DNA of 7,285 nt, from the NCBI GenBank assembly GCA_002482865.1, contig DLGU01000140.1, forward strand, positions 26,707 through 33,991, in the 5' to 3' direction. Positions 1 to 4,853 of this stretch are shown piece by piece (positions within the stretch are counted from its first letter, which is position 1; the number at the start of each line of letters is the position of its first letter). The notes beneath the pieces are model-generated. The model was not told the DNA's origin. It made no database searches and saw nothing but the letters and a program-made list of their open reading frames with translations. This stretch comes from Porphyrobacter sp. UBA7686 (GTDB lineage: Bacteria > Pseudomonadota > Alphaproteobacteria > Sphingomonadales > Sphingomonadaceae). The translations under genes and the position numbers were made by a program.

Positions 1-38
1 CAGGCGTCGGCGTCGATCAGAATGGTGACGGGTGACAT
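1..38 (-). CDS. UPF0178 (YaiI/YqxD, DUF188) family protein, N-terminal fragment
   Basis: Only the first 12 complete codons lie in the window; the gene continues past the left edge. Read leftward from the ATG at 38 they give MSPVTILIDADA, and the next codon begins TG, which fits Cys. This matches the conserved N-terminus of the UPF0178 family (DUF188), where a hydrophobic strand leads into a V/I-DADACP motif with acidic residues typical of PIN-like nuclease folds. The biochemical role of the family is not settled. No good Shine-Dalgarno is visible; a 13-base palindrome (38-50) sits directly upstream. The gene diverges from the helix-turn-helix gene at 102. The call rests on a dozen residues, but the motif is distinctive and sits in the right place after a start codon. 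Confidence 0.62.
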   Translation of the reverse strand, partial: MSPVTILIDADA

Positions 39-101
39 AGAGCGGCTCTAGCCCAGCGCAGCGCGCACGGACAATGGCGACGCGCGCTCTTTCCTACTCG
101 C
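38..101. promoter_or_regulatory. Divergent intergenic region with two inverted repeats
   Basis: This short gap separates the divergent UPF0178 and helix-turn-helix genes and should hold their promoters. Two symmetries are visible. TAGAGC and GCTCTA flank a single G at 38-50, overlapping the A-less end of the leftward start codon. AGCGCGC (60-66) and GCGCGCT (82-88) form arms with a 15-base spacer. No convincing -35/-10 pair was found. Either repeat could be an operator or chance in GC-rich sequence. Confidence 0.25.
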
Positions 102-734
102 ATGGCGCGCGGCATCCTCCGGCCCATGACGCACGCTCGCACCCCCGCTTCGCCCCTCGCGCTCGCCCCTATCCGCCACGATGGCTGGACCACGCAGCGT
201 CAGGTCACCTTCCTTGATGCGCTCGCCGCCTCGCATTCCGTGTCCGAGGCGGCGCGGGCGGTGGGGATGAGCCGGCAATCGGCCTATGCCTTGCGCGCGC
301 GGTTGAAGGGGGAGCCGTTCGATCTCGCCTGGACGGCGGCGTTCCGCTGCCGCTTCGATGCGCTGGCCGAAGCCGCGCTCGACCGGGCGATCAATGGAGT
401 GGAGGTGCAGCATTTCTACAATGGCGAGCTGGTCGGCACCACGCGGCGCTATGATGAACGGCTTACGCTGGCGTTGCTGGCGATGCGCGGGACGGGCGGG
501 GCGCGGCGCACCTCGGCCTCGCATCCGGCGGCGGAGTATGGGCCGGAGGATTTCGGCCCGCTGCGCGAACGGGTCGAGCAGGGCCCGGAAACCTGGGACG
601 AGCAGCTGGATGAGGAGCGCGAGGCGCTCTACGCCGAATATGACGCCGCCGAAGCCGCGCGCCGCGCGGAGGAGGAGGGGGCTGGGGACGCGGACGATCT
701 GGCGGATGATCGAGCGGAGGGGGTGCGCCGGTGA
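102..734 (+). CDS. Orphan helix-turn-helix protein of a sphingomonad type
   Basis: The 210-residue product has a basic, disordered N-terminus and then a helix-turn-helix at about residues 46-67 (SVSEAARAVGMSRQSAYALR). This resembles the DNA-binding helices of Hin-type recombinases and phage small terminases. Residues 87-128 follow with the pattern A-x-DRAINGVEV, NGELVGTTRRYDERL and LALLAMR. I recognise that whole pattern from uncharacterised proteins common in Sphingomonadales, often labelled only hypothetical or LysR-like. The tail (about 155-210) is very acidic and Glu/Ala-rich, probably helical or coiled coil, with no membrane segment or signal peptide. A second ATG at 126 (MTHARTPAS) is an equally possible start, since neither has a clear Shine-Dalgarno. 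The gene stands alone, with a terminator-like hairpin at 776-796. DNA binding is inferred from the motif; target and role are unknown. Confidence 0.8.
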   Translation: MARGILRPMTHARTPASPLALAPIRHDGWTTQRQVTFLDALAASHSVSEAARAVGMSRQSAYALRARLKGEPFDLAWTAAFRCRFDALAEAALDRAINGVEVQHFYNGELVGTTRRYDERLTLALLAMRGTGGARRTSASHPAAEYGPEDFGPLRERVEQGPETWDEQLDEEREALYAEYDAAEAARRAEEEGAGDADDLADDRAEGVRR

Positions 735-756
735 TCGGTCGGGCTGCCGCTGCCTT

Positions 757-767
757 CCCCCCCCCCC
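757..767. repeat. C11 homopolymer tract
   Basis: Eleven consecutive cytosines lie 23 bases after the stop codon of the helix-turn-helix gene. The tract is outside any supported gene, so length change would not shift a reading frame here. It is a likely site of slippage and of sequencing length error. Confidence 0.9.
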
Positions 768-775
768 GGACATGG

Positions 776-796
776 CGAAGTGTCAACTTCGTTTTT
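776..796 (+). terminator. Small hairpin plus T5 after the helix-turn-helix gene
   Basis: CGAAGT (776-781) pairs perfectly with ACTTCG (786-791) around a GTCA loop, followed at once by five T residues (792-796). This is the layout of an intrinsic terminator, though the 6-bp stem is weak. It lies 41 bases after the stop codon at 732-734. The hairpin also contains the first TGTCAACTT box (781-789), so it could belong to a regulatory repeat instead. Confidence 0.5.
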
Positions 797-870
797 CAGG
801 AATAGAACGTTGAATTATATAAGGGAAATGGCTGAAATGGCGCTTGACACCCTGTCAACTTTGTCAACTT
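781..870. repeat. Cluster of TGTCAACTT / TTGACA boxes
   Basis: TGTCAACTT occurs at 781-789 and as two perfect tandem copies at 853-861 and 862-870. TTGACA at 844-849 and TGTCAA at 853-858 form a perfect inverted repeat around CCC. An 8-base direct repeat GAAATGGC (825-832, 834-841) lies between. The stretch 781-840 is clearly richer in A and T than its surroundings and includes TTATATAA. The layout suggests a protein-binding array or a dispersed intergenic element. TTGACA also equals a sigma-70 -35 hexamer, but I found no matching -10 on either strand at a normal distance. Confidence 0.55.
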
Positions 871-878
871 TCCGGTTT

Positions 879-1020
879 GCGACCGCGCCGTGCGCTTATT
901 TGTTTAGCGACCGCGCCTCCGCGCGGTCGTCCTCGGTGCTGTTCCTCCCCCCGGAACAAGTCCGGGGTCCGGGCACCTGCGGGCGGCCAGTCGGCCTTGC
1001 GGTCCGTCCGTTGGCGGACC
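879..1020. repeat. Hairpin-rich GC-dense intergenic stretch
   Basis: Within the gene-free region several inverted repeats follow one another. CGACCGCGC (908-916) pairs with GCGCGGTCG (921-929) around CTCC. GTTCC (941-945) pairs with GGAAC (953-957). GGTCCG (1001-1006) pairs with CGGACC (1015-1020). The 11-mer GCGACCGCGCC is repeated directly at 879-889 and 907-917. No open reading frame here has codon use or homology that I can support. The structures could be a REP-like element, a structured leader or remains of a mobile element. Confidence 0.4.
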
Positions 1021-1078
1021 GAGTCAGCGCGGGCCGGTCCTATTCGATCTGGCAGGGCAAGGGCGCGGCGCGGCACCG

Positions 1079-1117
1079 CTCTGCGTTCTCCGCTCCTCTG
1101 CGATCTCTGCGCGAAAC
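1079..1117. repeat. Degenerate CTCTGCG short-period repeat
   Basis: CTCTGCG recurs with variation at 1079-1085, 1097-1103 and 1105-1111, with a diverged CTCCGCT unit at 1088-1094, followed by CGAAAC. On the other strand it reads as GCAGAG units. This resembles a short-period element that I recall seeing dispersed between genes in many bacterial genomes, including sphingomonads; that recollection is unverified. Confidence 0.45.
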
Positions 1118-1179
1118 AGCTTTCCCTTCCCCACGATTAGGCAAACCCCCGCTTGTGTGCTACACAGCCCCCGCTGACG

Positions 1180-1210
1180 TCGAAATTTGCGACGGACTTC
1201 GAAATTTGCG
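1180..1210. repeat. Direct repeat of TCGAAATTTGCG upstream of the cold shock gene
   Basis: TCGAAATTTGCG occurs exactly at 1180-1191 and 1199-1210, a 19-base period. The first copy lies inside an interrupted palindrome, CGTCG (1178-1182) with CGACG (1190-1194) around a central AAATTTG. The pair sits about 130-160 bases before the cold shock start codon and could be an operator. A small hairpin TGTGT-GCT-ACACA lies just before it at 1154-1166. Confidence 0.4.
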
Positions 1211-1316
1211 CTCCGCCGCTTGGCCCTTTGGCCCCCGGCGTAAACCAGACGACGACTTCCTTTCATCGGACGATACGACGCACTAACCGCTCGGCCCTTT
1301 GCCGTGCGGAATACAT

Positions 1317-1333
1317 TGTTCTTGAAAGGAACA
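1317..1333 (+). promoter_or_regulatory. Stem that buries the cold shock gene's Shine-Dalgarno
   Basis: The last bases of the leader can fold as TGTTCTT (1317-1323) paired with AGGAACA (1327-1333) around a GAA loop. This is seven pairs including one U-G. The best Shine-Dalgarno for the start at 1338 is AAAGGAA (1325-1331), most of which falls in the 3' arm. The stem is mostly A-U and could open and close with temperature or ribosome load, as in RNA thermometers. Function is inferred from pairing only. Confidence 0.4.
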
Positions 1334-1337
1334 CTCC

Positions 1338-1547
1338 ATGAGCAAGACCGGAACCGTAAAGTTCTTCAACACCGACAAGGGCTATGGCTTCATTCAGCCT
1401 GACGATGGCTCGTCGGACAGCTTCGTCCACATCACTGCCGTGCAGGCCGCTGGCATGCACAGCCTTGAAAAGGATCAGCGTCTGAGCTTCGATCTCGAGC
1501 GCGGCCGTAATGGCAAGGAAAGCGCCGTGAACCTGGCGGCTGCCTAA
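1338..1547 (+). CDS. Cold shock protein, CspA family
   Basis: This 69-residue protein has the standard length and layout of a single cold shock domain. It is a five-stranded OB-fold beta barrel that binds single-stranded RNA or DNA and acts in the cytoplasm as an RNA chaperone. The start SKTGTVKFFNTDKGYGFI carries the aromatic nucleic-acid face and RNP1 (KGYGFI, residues 14-19). RNP2 is FVHI at 29-32. The C-terminus GKESAVNL matches the last strand. The start is fixed by AAAGGAA at 1325-1331. It is followed by a strong hairpin and then by two genes in the same direction, one a ribosome hibernation factor, which suggests a stress-response group. Not every CspA paralogue is cold-induced; some serve in stationary phase, and the sequence does not decide this. 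Confidence 0.96.
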   Translation: MSKTGTVKFFNTDKGYGFIQPDDGSSDSFVHITAVQAAGMHSLEKDQRLSFDLERGRNGKESAVNLAAA

Positions 1548-1561
1548 GCTGAATACCCGGC

Positions 1562-1586
1562 GGCAGGGCGCTTCGCGCGCCCTGCC
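1562..1586 (+). terminator. Strong hairpin after the cold shock gene
   Basis: GGCAGGGCGC (1562-1571) pairs perfectly with GCGCCCTGCC (1577-1586) around a TTCGC loop, 15 bases after the stop codon. No T-run follows. It may act as a partial terminator, a 3' stabiliser for a short abundant cold shock mRNA, or a processing point that sets lower expression of the next genes. Confidence 0.6.
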
Positions 1587-1633
1587 TGCCACCTCAGATT
1601 CCCGCCTACCCCCTCCCATGGCAGGAGCGCCTG

Positions 1634-1846
1634 ATGGCCCAGACCTACGAATTCTACTGCGAACGTGCCGATGAAGCCGCTGCCCTTGCTGGCAAGGCCA
1701 CGCTGGACAACGTGCGTGAGCGCGAATTGCGTTCGGAAAAGACCTGGCGCGGCCTCGCCGAGCAGGCCCGCAAGACCGCGGAAGAGCGCGTCAAGGCTGA
1801 CCGAGTCCGGGCTGAAAAGCGCGCGGCTGATCATCTCCTGTCCTGA
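1634..1846 (+). CDS. Small charged helical protein, unknown function
   Basis: This 70-residue product starts MAQTYEFYCERADEAA and then becomes a run of charged heptad-like sequence, rich in Glu, Arg, Lys and Ala, to its end (AEKRAADHLLS). It is predicted to be almost wholly alpha-helical, with coiled-coil character and no membrane segment. The start has a good Shine-Dalgarno, AGGAG at 1623-1627, six bases before ATG, which supports real translation. It lies 86 bases after the cold shock gene and 89 before the HPF-like gene, all in the same direction. I do not recognise a named family. Its small size, charge and neighbours make a role with RNA or ribosomes possible, but that is inference from context only. 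Confidence 0.7.
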   Translation: MAQTYEFYCERADEAAALAGKATLDNVRERELRSEKTWRGLAEQARKTAEERVKADRVRAEKRAADHLLS

Positions 1847-1856
1847 CCATCTCGCC

Positions 1857-1880
1857 TGATTCCGCTGGAAAGCCGGATCA
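1857..1880 (+). terminator. Imperfect hairpin with GGAA tetraloop
   Basis: TGATTCCGCT (1857-1866) pairs with AGCCGGATCA (1871-1880), apart from one C-C mismatch and one T-G wobble, around a GGAA loop of GNRA type. It starts 10 bases after the stop codon of the 70-residue protein gene. No direct T-run follows, only a pyrimidine-rich stretch at 1891-1900, so termination is uncertain and read-through to the next gene is plausible. Confidence 0.4.
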
Positions 1881-1935
1881 GCGCGCCCCATATTCTTCTT
1901 GGGCAACAGGACACTGAACCCAAGGAGAGACAGCC

Positions 1936-2289
1936 ATGACCACCATGCAGTTCCAGTTCAACACCGACAGCTCGGTGATGGGCACGCAGGACGTCGCCCA
2001 TCGGATCGAGGCGCAGGTGCGCAAGCGGCTGGAACGTTTTGCTGACCGGCTGACGCGGATCGAGGTTCATGTCTCGGACGTCAACGGCCGCAAACATGGC
2101 GCGGATGACAAGCATTGCACCATCGAAGCGCGTCCGCGCGGCAGTCGCCCGATTGGCGTGACCGGCAAGGCGTCTGACGTTGATGCGGCAGCGCGGATTG
2201 CGGCGAATACGATGGCGGAACGGCTGGAACGCGTGCTCGGCAAGGCGCAGCGGCATCGCCACGATCCCTCACCCGACAAGACGATCTAA
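1936..2289 (+). CDS. HPF/RaiA family ribosome-associated protein, short form
   Basis: The 117-residue product matches the sigma-54 modulation/S30EA family. These proteins bind the 30S subunit where mRNA and tRNA would sit and hold ribosomes inactive during stationary phase or stress. Residues 3-9 form the first strand (MQFQFNT) and 17-39 a basic helix. The hallmark DVNG motif at 48-51 is followed by DDKHC at 57-61 and IEARPRG at 63-69. A second helix (81-104) has the usual AARIAANTMAERLERVL pattern. It lacks the C-terminal dimerisation domain of long HPF, so it is of the HPF-short/YfiA type, with a short His/Asp tail. AAGGAGA at 1922-1928 fixes the start. With the upstream cold shock gene it suggests joint control of translation under stress. 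Whether the three genes share one transcript is unknown, because hairpins separate them. Confidence 0.88.
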   Translation: MTTMQFQFNTDSSVMGTQDVAHRIEAQVRKRLERFADRLTRIEVHVSDVNGRKHGADDKHCTIEARPRGSRPIGVTGKASDVDAAARIAANTMAERLERVLGKAQRHRHDPSPDKTI

Positions 2290-2302
2290 TCCTGCGCATG
2301 TG

Positions 2303-2338
2303 CGGGCGCAGGCGAGGGGTTATCCCTCCTTGCGCCCG
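2303..2338. terminator. Shared hairpin between convergent genes
   Basis: CGGGCGCA (2303-2310) pairs with TGCGCCCG (2331-2338), and an inner stem GAGGG (2314-2318) with CCCTC (2324-2328) closes on GTTAT. The structure works on both strands. It lies 14 bases after the HPF-like stop and contains the stop codon (2322-2320) of the leftward gene. A second option, CCTGCGC (2291-2297) with GCGCAGG (2306-2312), competes for the same bases. No long T-run is present on either strand. Confidence 0.5.
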
Positions 2339-3543
2339 AACACCCGCGATCGCAGTCCGCGTCCCGTCAGTCCGGGAAGTCCTGGCTGGCTGGGCGTCGG
2401 CGTAATCACCCGCGTGGGCGTCGGCGGTGACGGCTCCGGAGTGGGAGGAGCATCCCCTTCGCCCATCTTGCGCACTTCAAAGCGGCCACCGATCCCCTCG
2501 GCCAGCTTGCGCTTCTCGAACCACTCATTGGCGAGCGCCATACGCTCGTCTTGACCTTCTGGCATGATGTCGACCGGGAAGGCGCGATCGTCGAAGGCAT
2601 TGGCATCCGGCACGTGGTCTTGCGCGACGAAGCCGTATTCGAGGTGCTTCAACGGCACCAGTTCGTAGAACGGCACATCGGCAGGCTCGGGCTCGGCGTA
2701 ACCGATATTCGCGCCCGCATCATGGTGCAGGACGCGATAGGACAGGCTGCGGTCCTCAGGGCCGAAGGTGTCGCCATTGGGGATGACATAGCCGTTCGGC
2801 ATGGTCGCGACCCGGAGGAAGGCGAAGATCGTCTCAAGATTCGCGGCCCAGGGCAGGACGTTGGGCTGGACGATAATCTCGCGCCCCAACCAGTGGCGAG
2901 CGCCGAAGGTACGAATGCCGACCCGCGCGCTCTCGCCCGGCGCGGCGGTCGGGCCGAACAGGAACGGGTGGATGTGGAGCGGCCCCGGCGCGTCATTGCC
3001 CGCCGCAATCCGATCAAACAGCTCACCGCTGAGCAACGTGTCGGACTGCGTCCAGTGCACCGCTAGCGGCATCGCATGATCAATCGCGATCCGGGTGATC
3101 AGCGCGAGGACAGCGAGCCGCCGTTCGAATTGCGGCTGGTTCGCCCCCGAGCGCTCCCGGCCGATCGCTTCGAACATCGCGGCAATCTCGGGGTTCTCTT
3201 CGACACCGCCCATTACGCCGTGCGAGACTTCGAACAGGATATGGCTATCGCAGCGCGCGATCCGCTCGCGGATGTCGGGGGTGAGGATGCCGGTGTAGAA
3301 CGATGACAGCGCCGGCTGGAACACCTGCGGATTGGTGGGACGGTCGATATATTCGAAGGTCACCATCAGCTCTTCGGTGGCATCGAACAGGCGGTAGAAC
3401 AGGCCCGGATTGTTCTCCGACAGATGGAAGCTGACGCTTGATCGCATCCCCTCGATCCGCACGAAATCGCGCATTATCGCTTCCAGGTCGTGGATCTTCC
3501 GGTCGAACAGCAGCGCGGCTTGCAGGCGGTTGGGATAGAGCAT
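2320..3543 (-). CDS. DUF4261-like protein with disordered Pro-rich tail
   Basis: From the ATG at 3543 the product has 407 residues. The N-terminus (NRLQAALLFDRKIHDLEAIMRDF) looks like a strand-helix opening. Residues 158-178 (MPLAVHWTQSDTLLSGELF) resemble the DUF4261 stretch in which a small residue-rich strand and W-x-x-S precede an E-x-F helix. Residues 205-214 (ARVGIRTFGA) and NGDTFG (256-261), then a short strand into PFYELVPL (291-298), resemble the C-terminal half of that domain. From about 364 the tail is Pro/Thr/Ser-rich and ends basic, so probably disordered. No signal peptide or membrane segment. An upstream TTG at 3570 would add nine residues; neither start has a clear Shine-Dalgarno, and ATG is preferred because family similarity begins there. 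It lies 74 bases after the photolyase-like gene in the same direction, so co-transcription is plausible. Function unknown; the DUF4261 link is by eye. Confidence 0.72.
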   Translation of the reverse strand: MLYPNRLQAALLFDRKIHDLEAIMRDFVRIEGMRSSVSFHLSENNPGLFYRLFDATEELMVTFEYIDRPTNPQVFQPALSSFYTGILTPDIRERIARCDSHILFEVSHGVMGGVEENPEIAAMFEAIGRERSGANQPQFERRLAVLALITRIAIDHAMPLAVHWTQSDTLLSGELFDRIAAGNDAPGPLHIHPFLFGPTAAPGESARVGIRTFGARHWLGREIIVQPNVLPWAANLETIFAFLRVATMPNGYVIPNGDTFGPEDRSLSYRVLHHDAGANIGYAEPEPADVPFYELVPLKHLEYGFVAQDHVPDANAFDDRAFPVDIMPEGQDERMALANEWFEKRKLAEGIGGRFEVRKMGEGDAPPTPEPSPPTPTRVITPTPSQPGLPGLTGRGLRSRVFGRKEG

Positions 3544-3617
3544 GGCGCGTGGGGGCCCCGGCGTGGACAAAGACCAGCGAACCCTATCCGTGCAAGGTTA
3601 ATTCCGGGTTGAAGCGC

Positions 3618-4853
3618 CTACGCGCCGCCGGTGATCCCGCATTCGGCGAGCAAGCCGTCAATCGCCTTGGCCACGCCGAAGAACCCGGCCTTGGCATGGG
3701 GCCAGGTCGCGCGGTCGAGATCGCCGAGGATGGTCACCACCCGGTCTTGTGCGGCCAGCGGTGCGATGTCAGGCATCAGCGCGTCGCGGGTCCAGCCGGT
3801 GGGGAGGTAGGGGACCGCGATGCGCGATACCCCGGCTTTGGCAAGCAGCGCCGCCAGCGGCTCGCCCGGGTGCCATTCGGTCGCGGGGCAGCCGAAGGCG
3901 GTGGCCGCCTCCGCCATGCCGCTTGCCACCGCGCCATTCGCAAAGCCCGACGCCAGCGCGCCGACTGCGCCGGGAGAGCGCGCTGCGGGCCGCGCCGCGC
4001 CGATCACCAGCGCAGGTGGAGCGGGCAGGGCCAGCGGGGCATGATGCGCCGCCTCGTCATGCAGCAGCAGCGCGAAGGGCTCGGCAAGGTCGTCCACGCT
4101 GACGGGCGCGGGGAGATCGAGCTTTTGCCGCCCGTAGTCTTGCGGTTCGGACAGCGGTTCGGCATCCTCGGCCAGCCCATCCGCTGCCAGCGCGCCGCCG
4201 GGCCGACCGCTGGTGTAGCGCGCGATATTGTCCGCCCGCGCCAGGTAGTGCTTGCCCTTGGTATGCAGCCCCGCGACCCAGCGCCACGACAGGGTGTTTG
4301 ACGCCGCATCGCCATCCATCAGGTGCCGTAAGAAGAAATCCGCGCCCAGCCGCCAATCGAGCTTCAGCGTGAAGACCCAGATGCTCGCGAACCACATGCG
4401 GGCATGGTTGTGGAGGTAGCCGGTCTCGGCCAGCTCCTGCGCCCAGACATCGAAAGCTGCGATCCCGGTGCGGCCCTCGGTCGCCTCGGCATAGGCCCTT
4501 TGCAGCCCAGCATTGCGCGTCATTGCGGCGAGAGCGCCATCGCGGCCCGTGCAATAATCCTCCCAGATCGCCGGGCGCTGTTCGAGATAGCCCTTGAAGT
4601 AAATTCGCCAGAACACTTCGGCGATGAACTTCTCGGCCGCGCGCGGGCTATGCTGGCCGAGGACAGCTTCCAGCACTTCGGGTTCGCCAAGCACCCCGGC
4701 GTGCAGCCAAGGCGACAATTCGCTGACATTGCTGCGCCCACCGCTCGCGGGACCATCATCGGCATTGCGGGTTTCGGCGTAGCGGCGACCGGCGGCGGGA
4801 AGAAACTGGGCGAGGCGGGCAAGAGCTGCCGCGCGGGTGGGGTGTGGGGTCAT
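3618..4853 (-). CDS. Photolyase/cryptochrome-type FAD-binding protein, reversed domain order
   Basis: The first 215 or so residues are a photolyase FAD-binding domain. Visible are SNVSELSPWL (41-50, phosphate/FAD loop), EVFWRIYF (79-86, the W-R helix), TGYLHNHARM (144-153, with the conserved N, R, M), DGDAASN (180-186, isoalloxazine contacts) and TLSWRW (187-192, where the inner Trp of the electron-transfer chain lies). Classical photolyases begin with an alpha/beta antenna domain; here it is missing at the front. Instead residues 258-405 form an alpha/beta run: strands at FALLLHDE, ALVIGAA, SRIAVPYLP and RVVTILGD alternate with helices. Light-driven DNA repair or blue-light sensing is expected from the family; substrate class cannot be told. 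ATG at 4853 starts close to the domain and no Shine-Dalgarno is obvious. It diverges from the fasciclin gene and precedes the DUF4261-like gene. I recall similar alphaproteobacterial proteins labelled FAD-binding domain-containing. Confidence 0.9.
   Translation of the reverse strand: MTPHPTRAAALARLAQFLPAAGRRYAETRNADDGPASGGRSNVSELSPWLHAGVLGEPEVLEAVLGQHSPRAAEKFIAEVFWRIYFKGYLEQRPAIWEDYCTGRDGALAAMTRNAGLQRAYAEATEGRTGIAAFDVWAQELAETGYLHNHARMWFASIWVFTLKLDWRLGADFFLRHLMDGDAASNTLSWRWVAGLHTKGKHYLARADNIARYTSGRPGGALAADGLAEDAEPLSEPQDYGRQKLDLPAPVSVDDLAEPFALLLHDEAAHHAPLALPAPPALVIGAARPAARSPGAVGALASGFANGAVASGMAEAATAFGCPATEWHPGEPLAALLAKAGVSRIAVPYLPTGWTRDALMPDIAPLAAQDRVVTILGDLDRATWPHAKAGFFGVAKAIDGLLAECGITGGA

Noticed and set aside
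48..773. A 241-codon leftward open frame opposite the helix-turn-helix gene
   Set aside because: It is antisense to a gene with a recognisable domain, is full of Arg/Pro/Gly typical of GC-rich shadow frames, and crosses the C11 tract.
844..872. Sigma-70 promoter using TTGACA at 844-849
   Set aside because: No acceptable -10 hexamer lies 16-18 bases downstream, and no gene follows for almost 500 bases.
776..1210. CRISPR array
   Set aside because: Repeats are only 8-12 bases long, irregularly spaced, without uniform spacers or nearby cas genes.
780..1286. A 168-codon rightward open frame across the intergenic region
   Set aside because: It runs through TGTCAACTT boxes, hairpins and the CTCTGCG repeat, has no domain or plausible protein pattern, and other frames are also open over parts of it, as expected in GC-rich DNA.
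3438..4301. Long rightward open frame opposite the photolyase-like gene
   Set aside because: It overlaps clear photolyase motifs on the other strand, and its product is Arg/Gly-rich without any domain.
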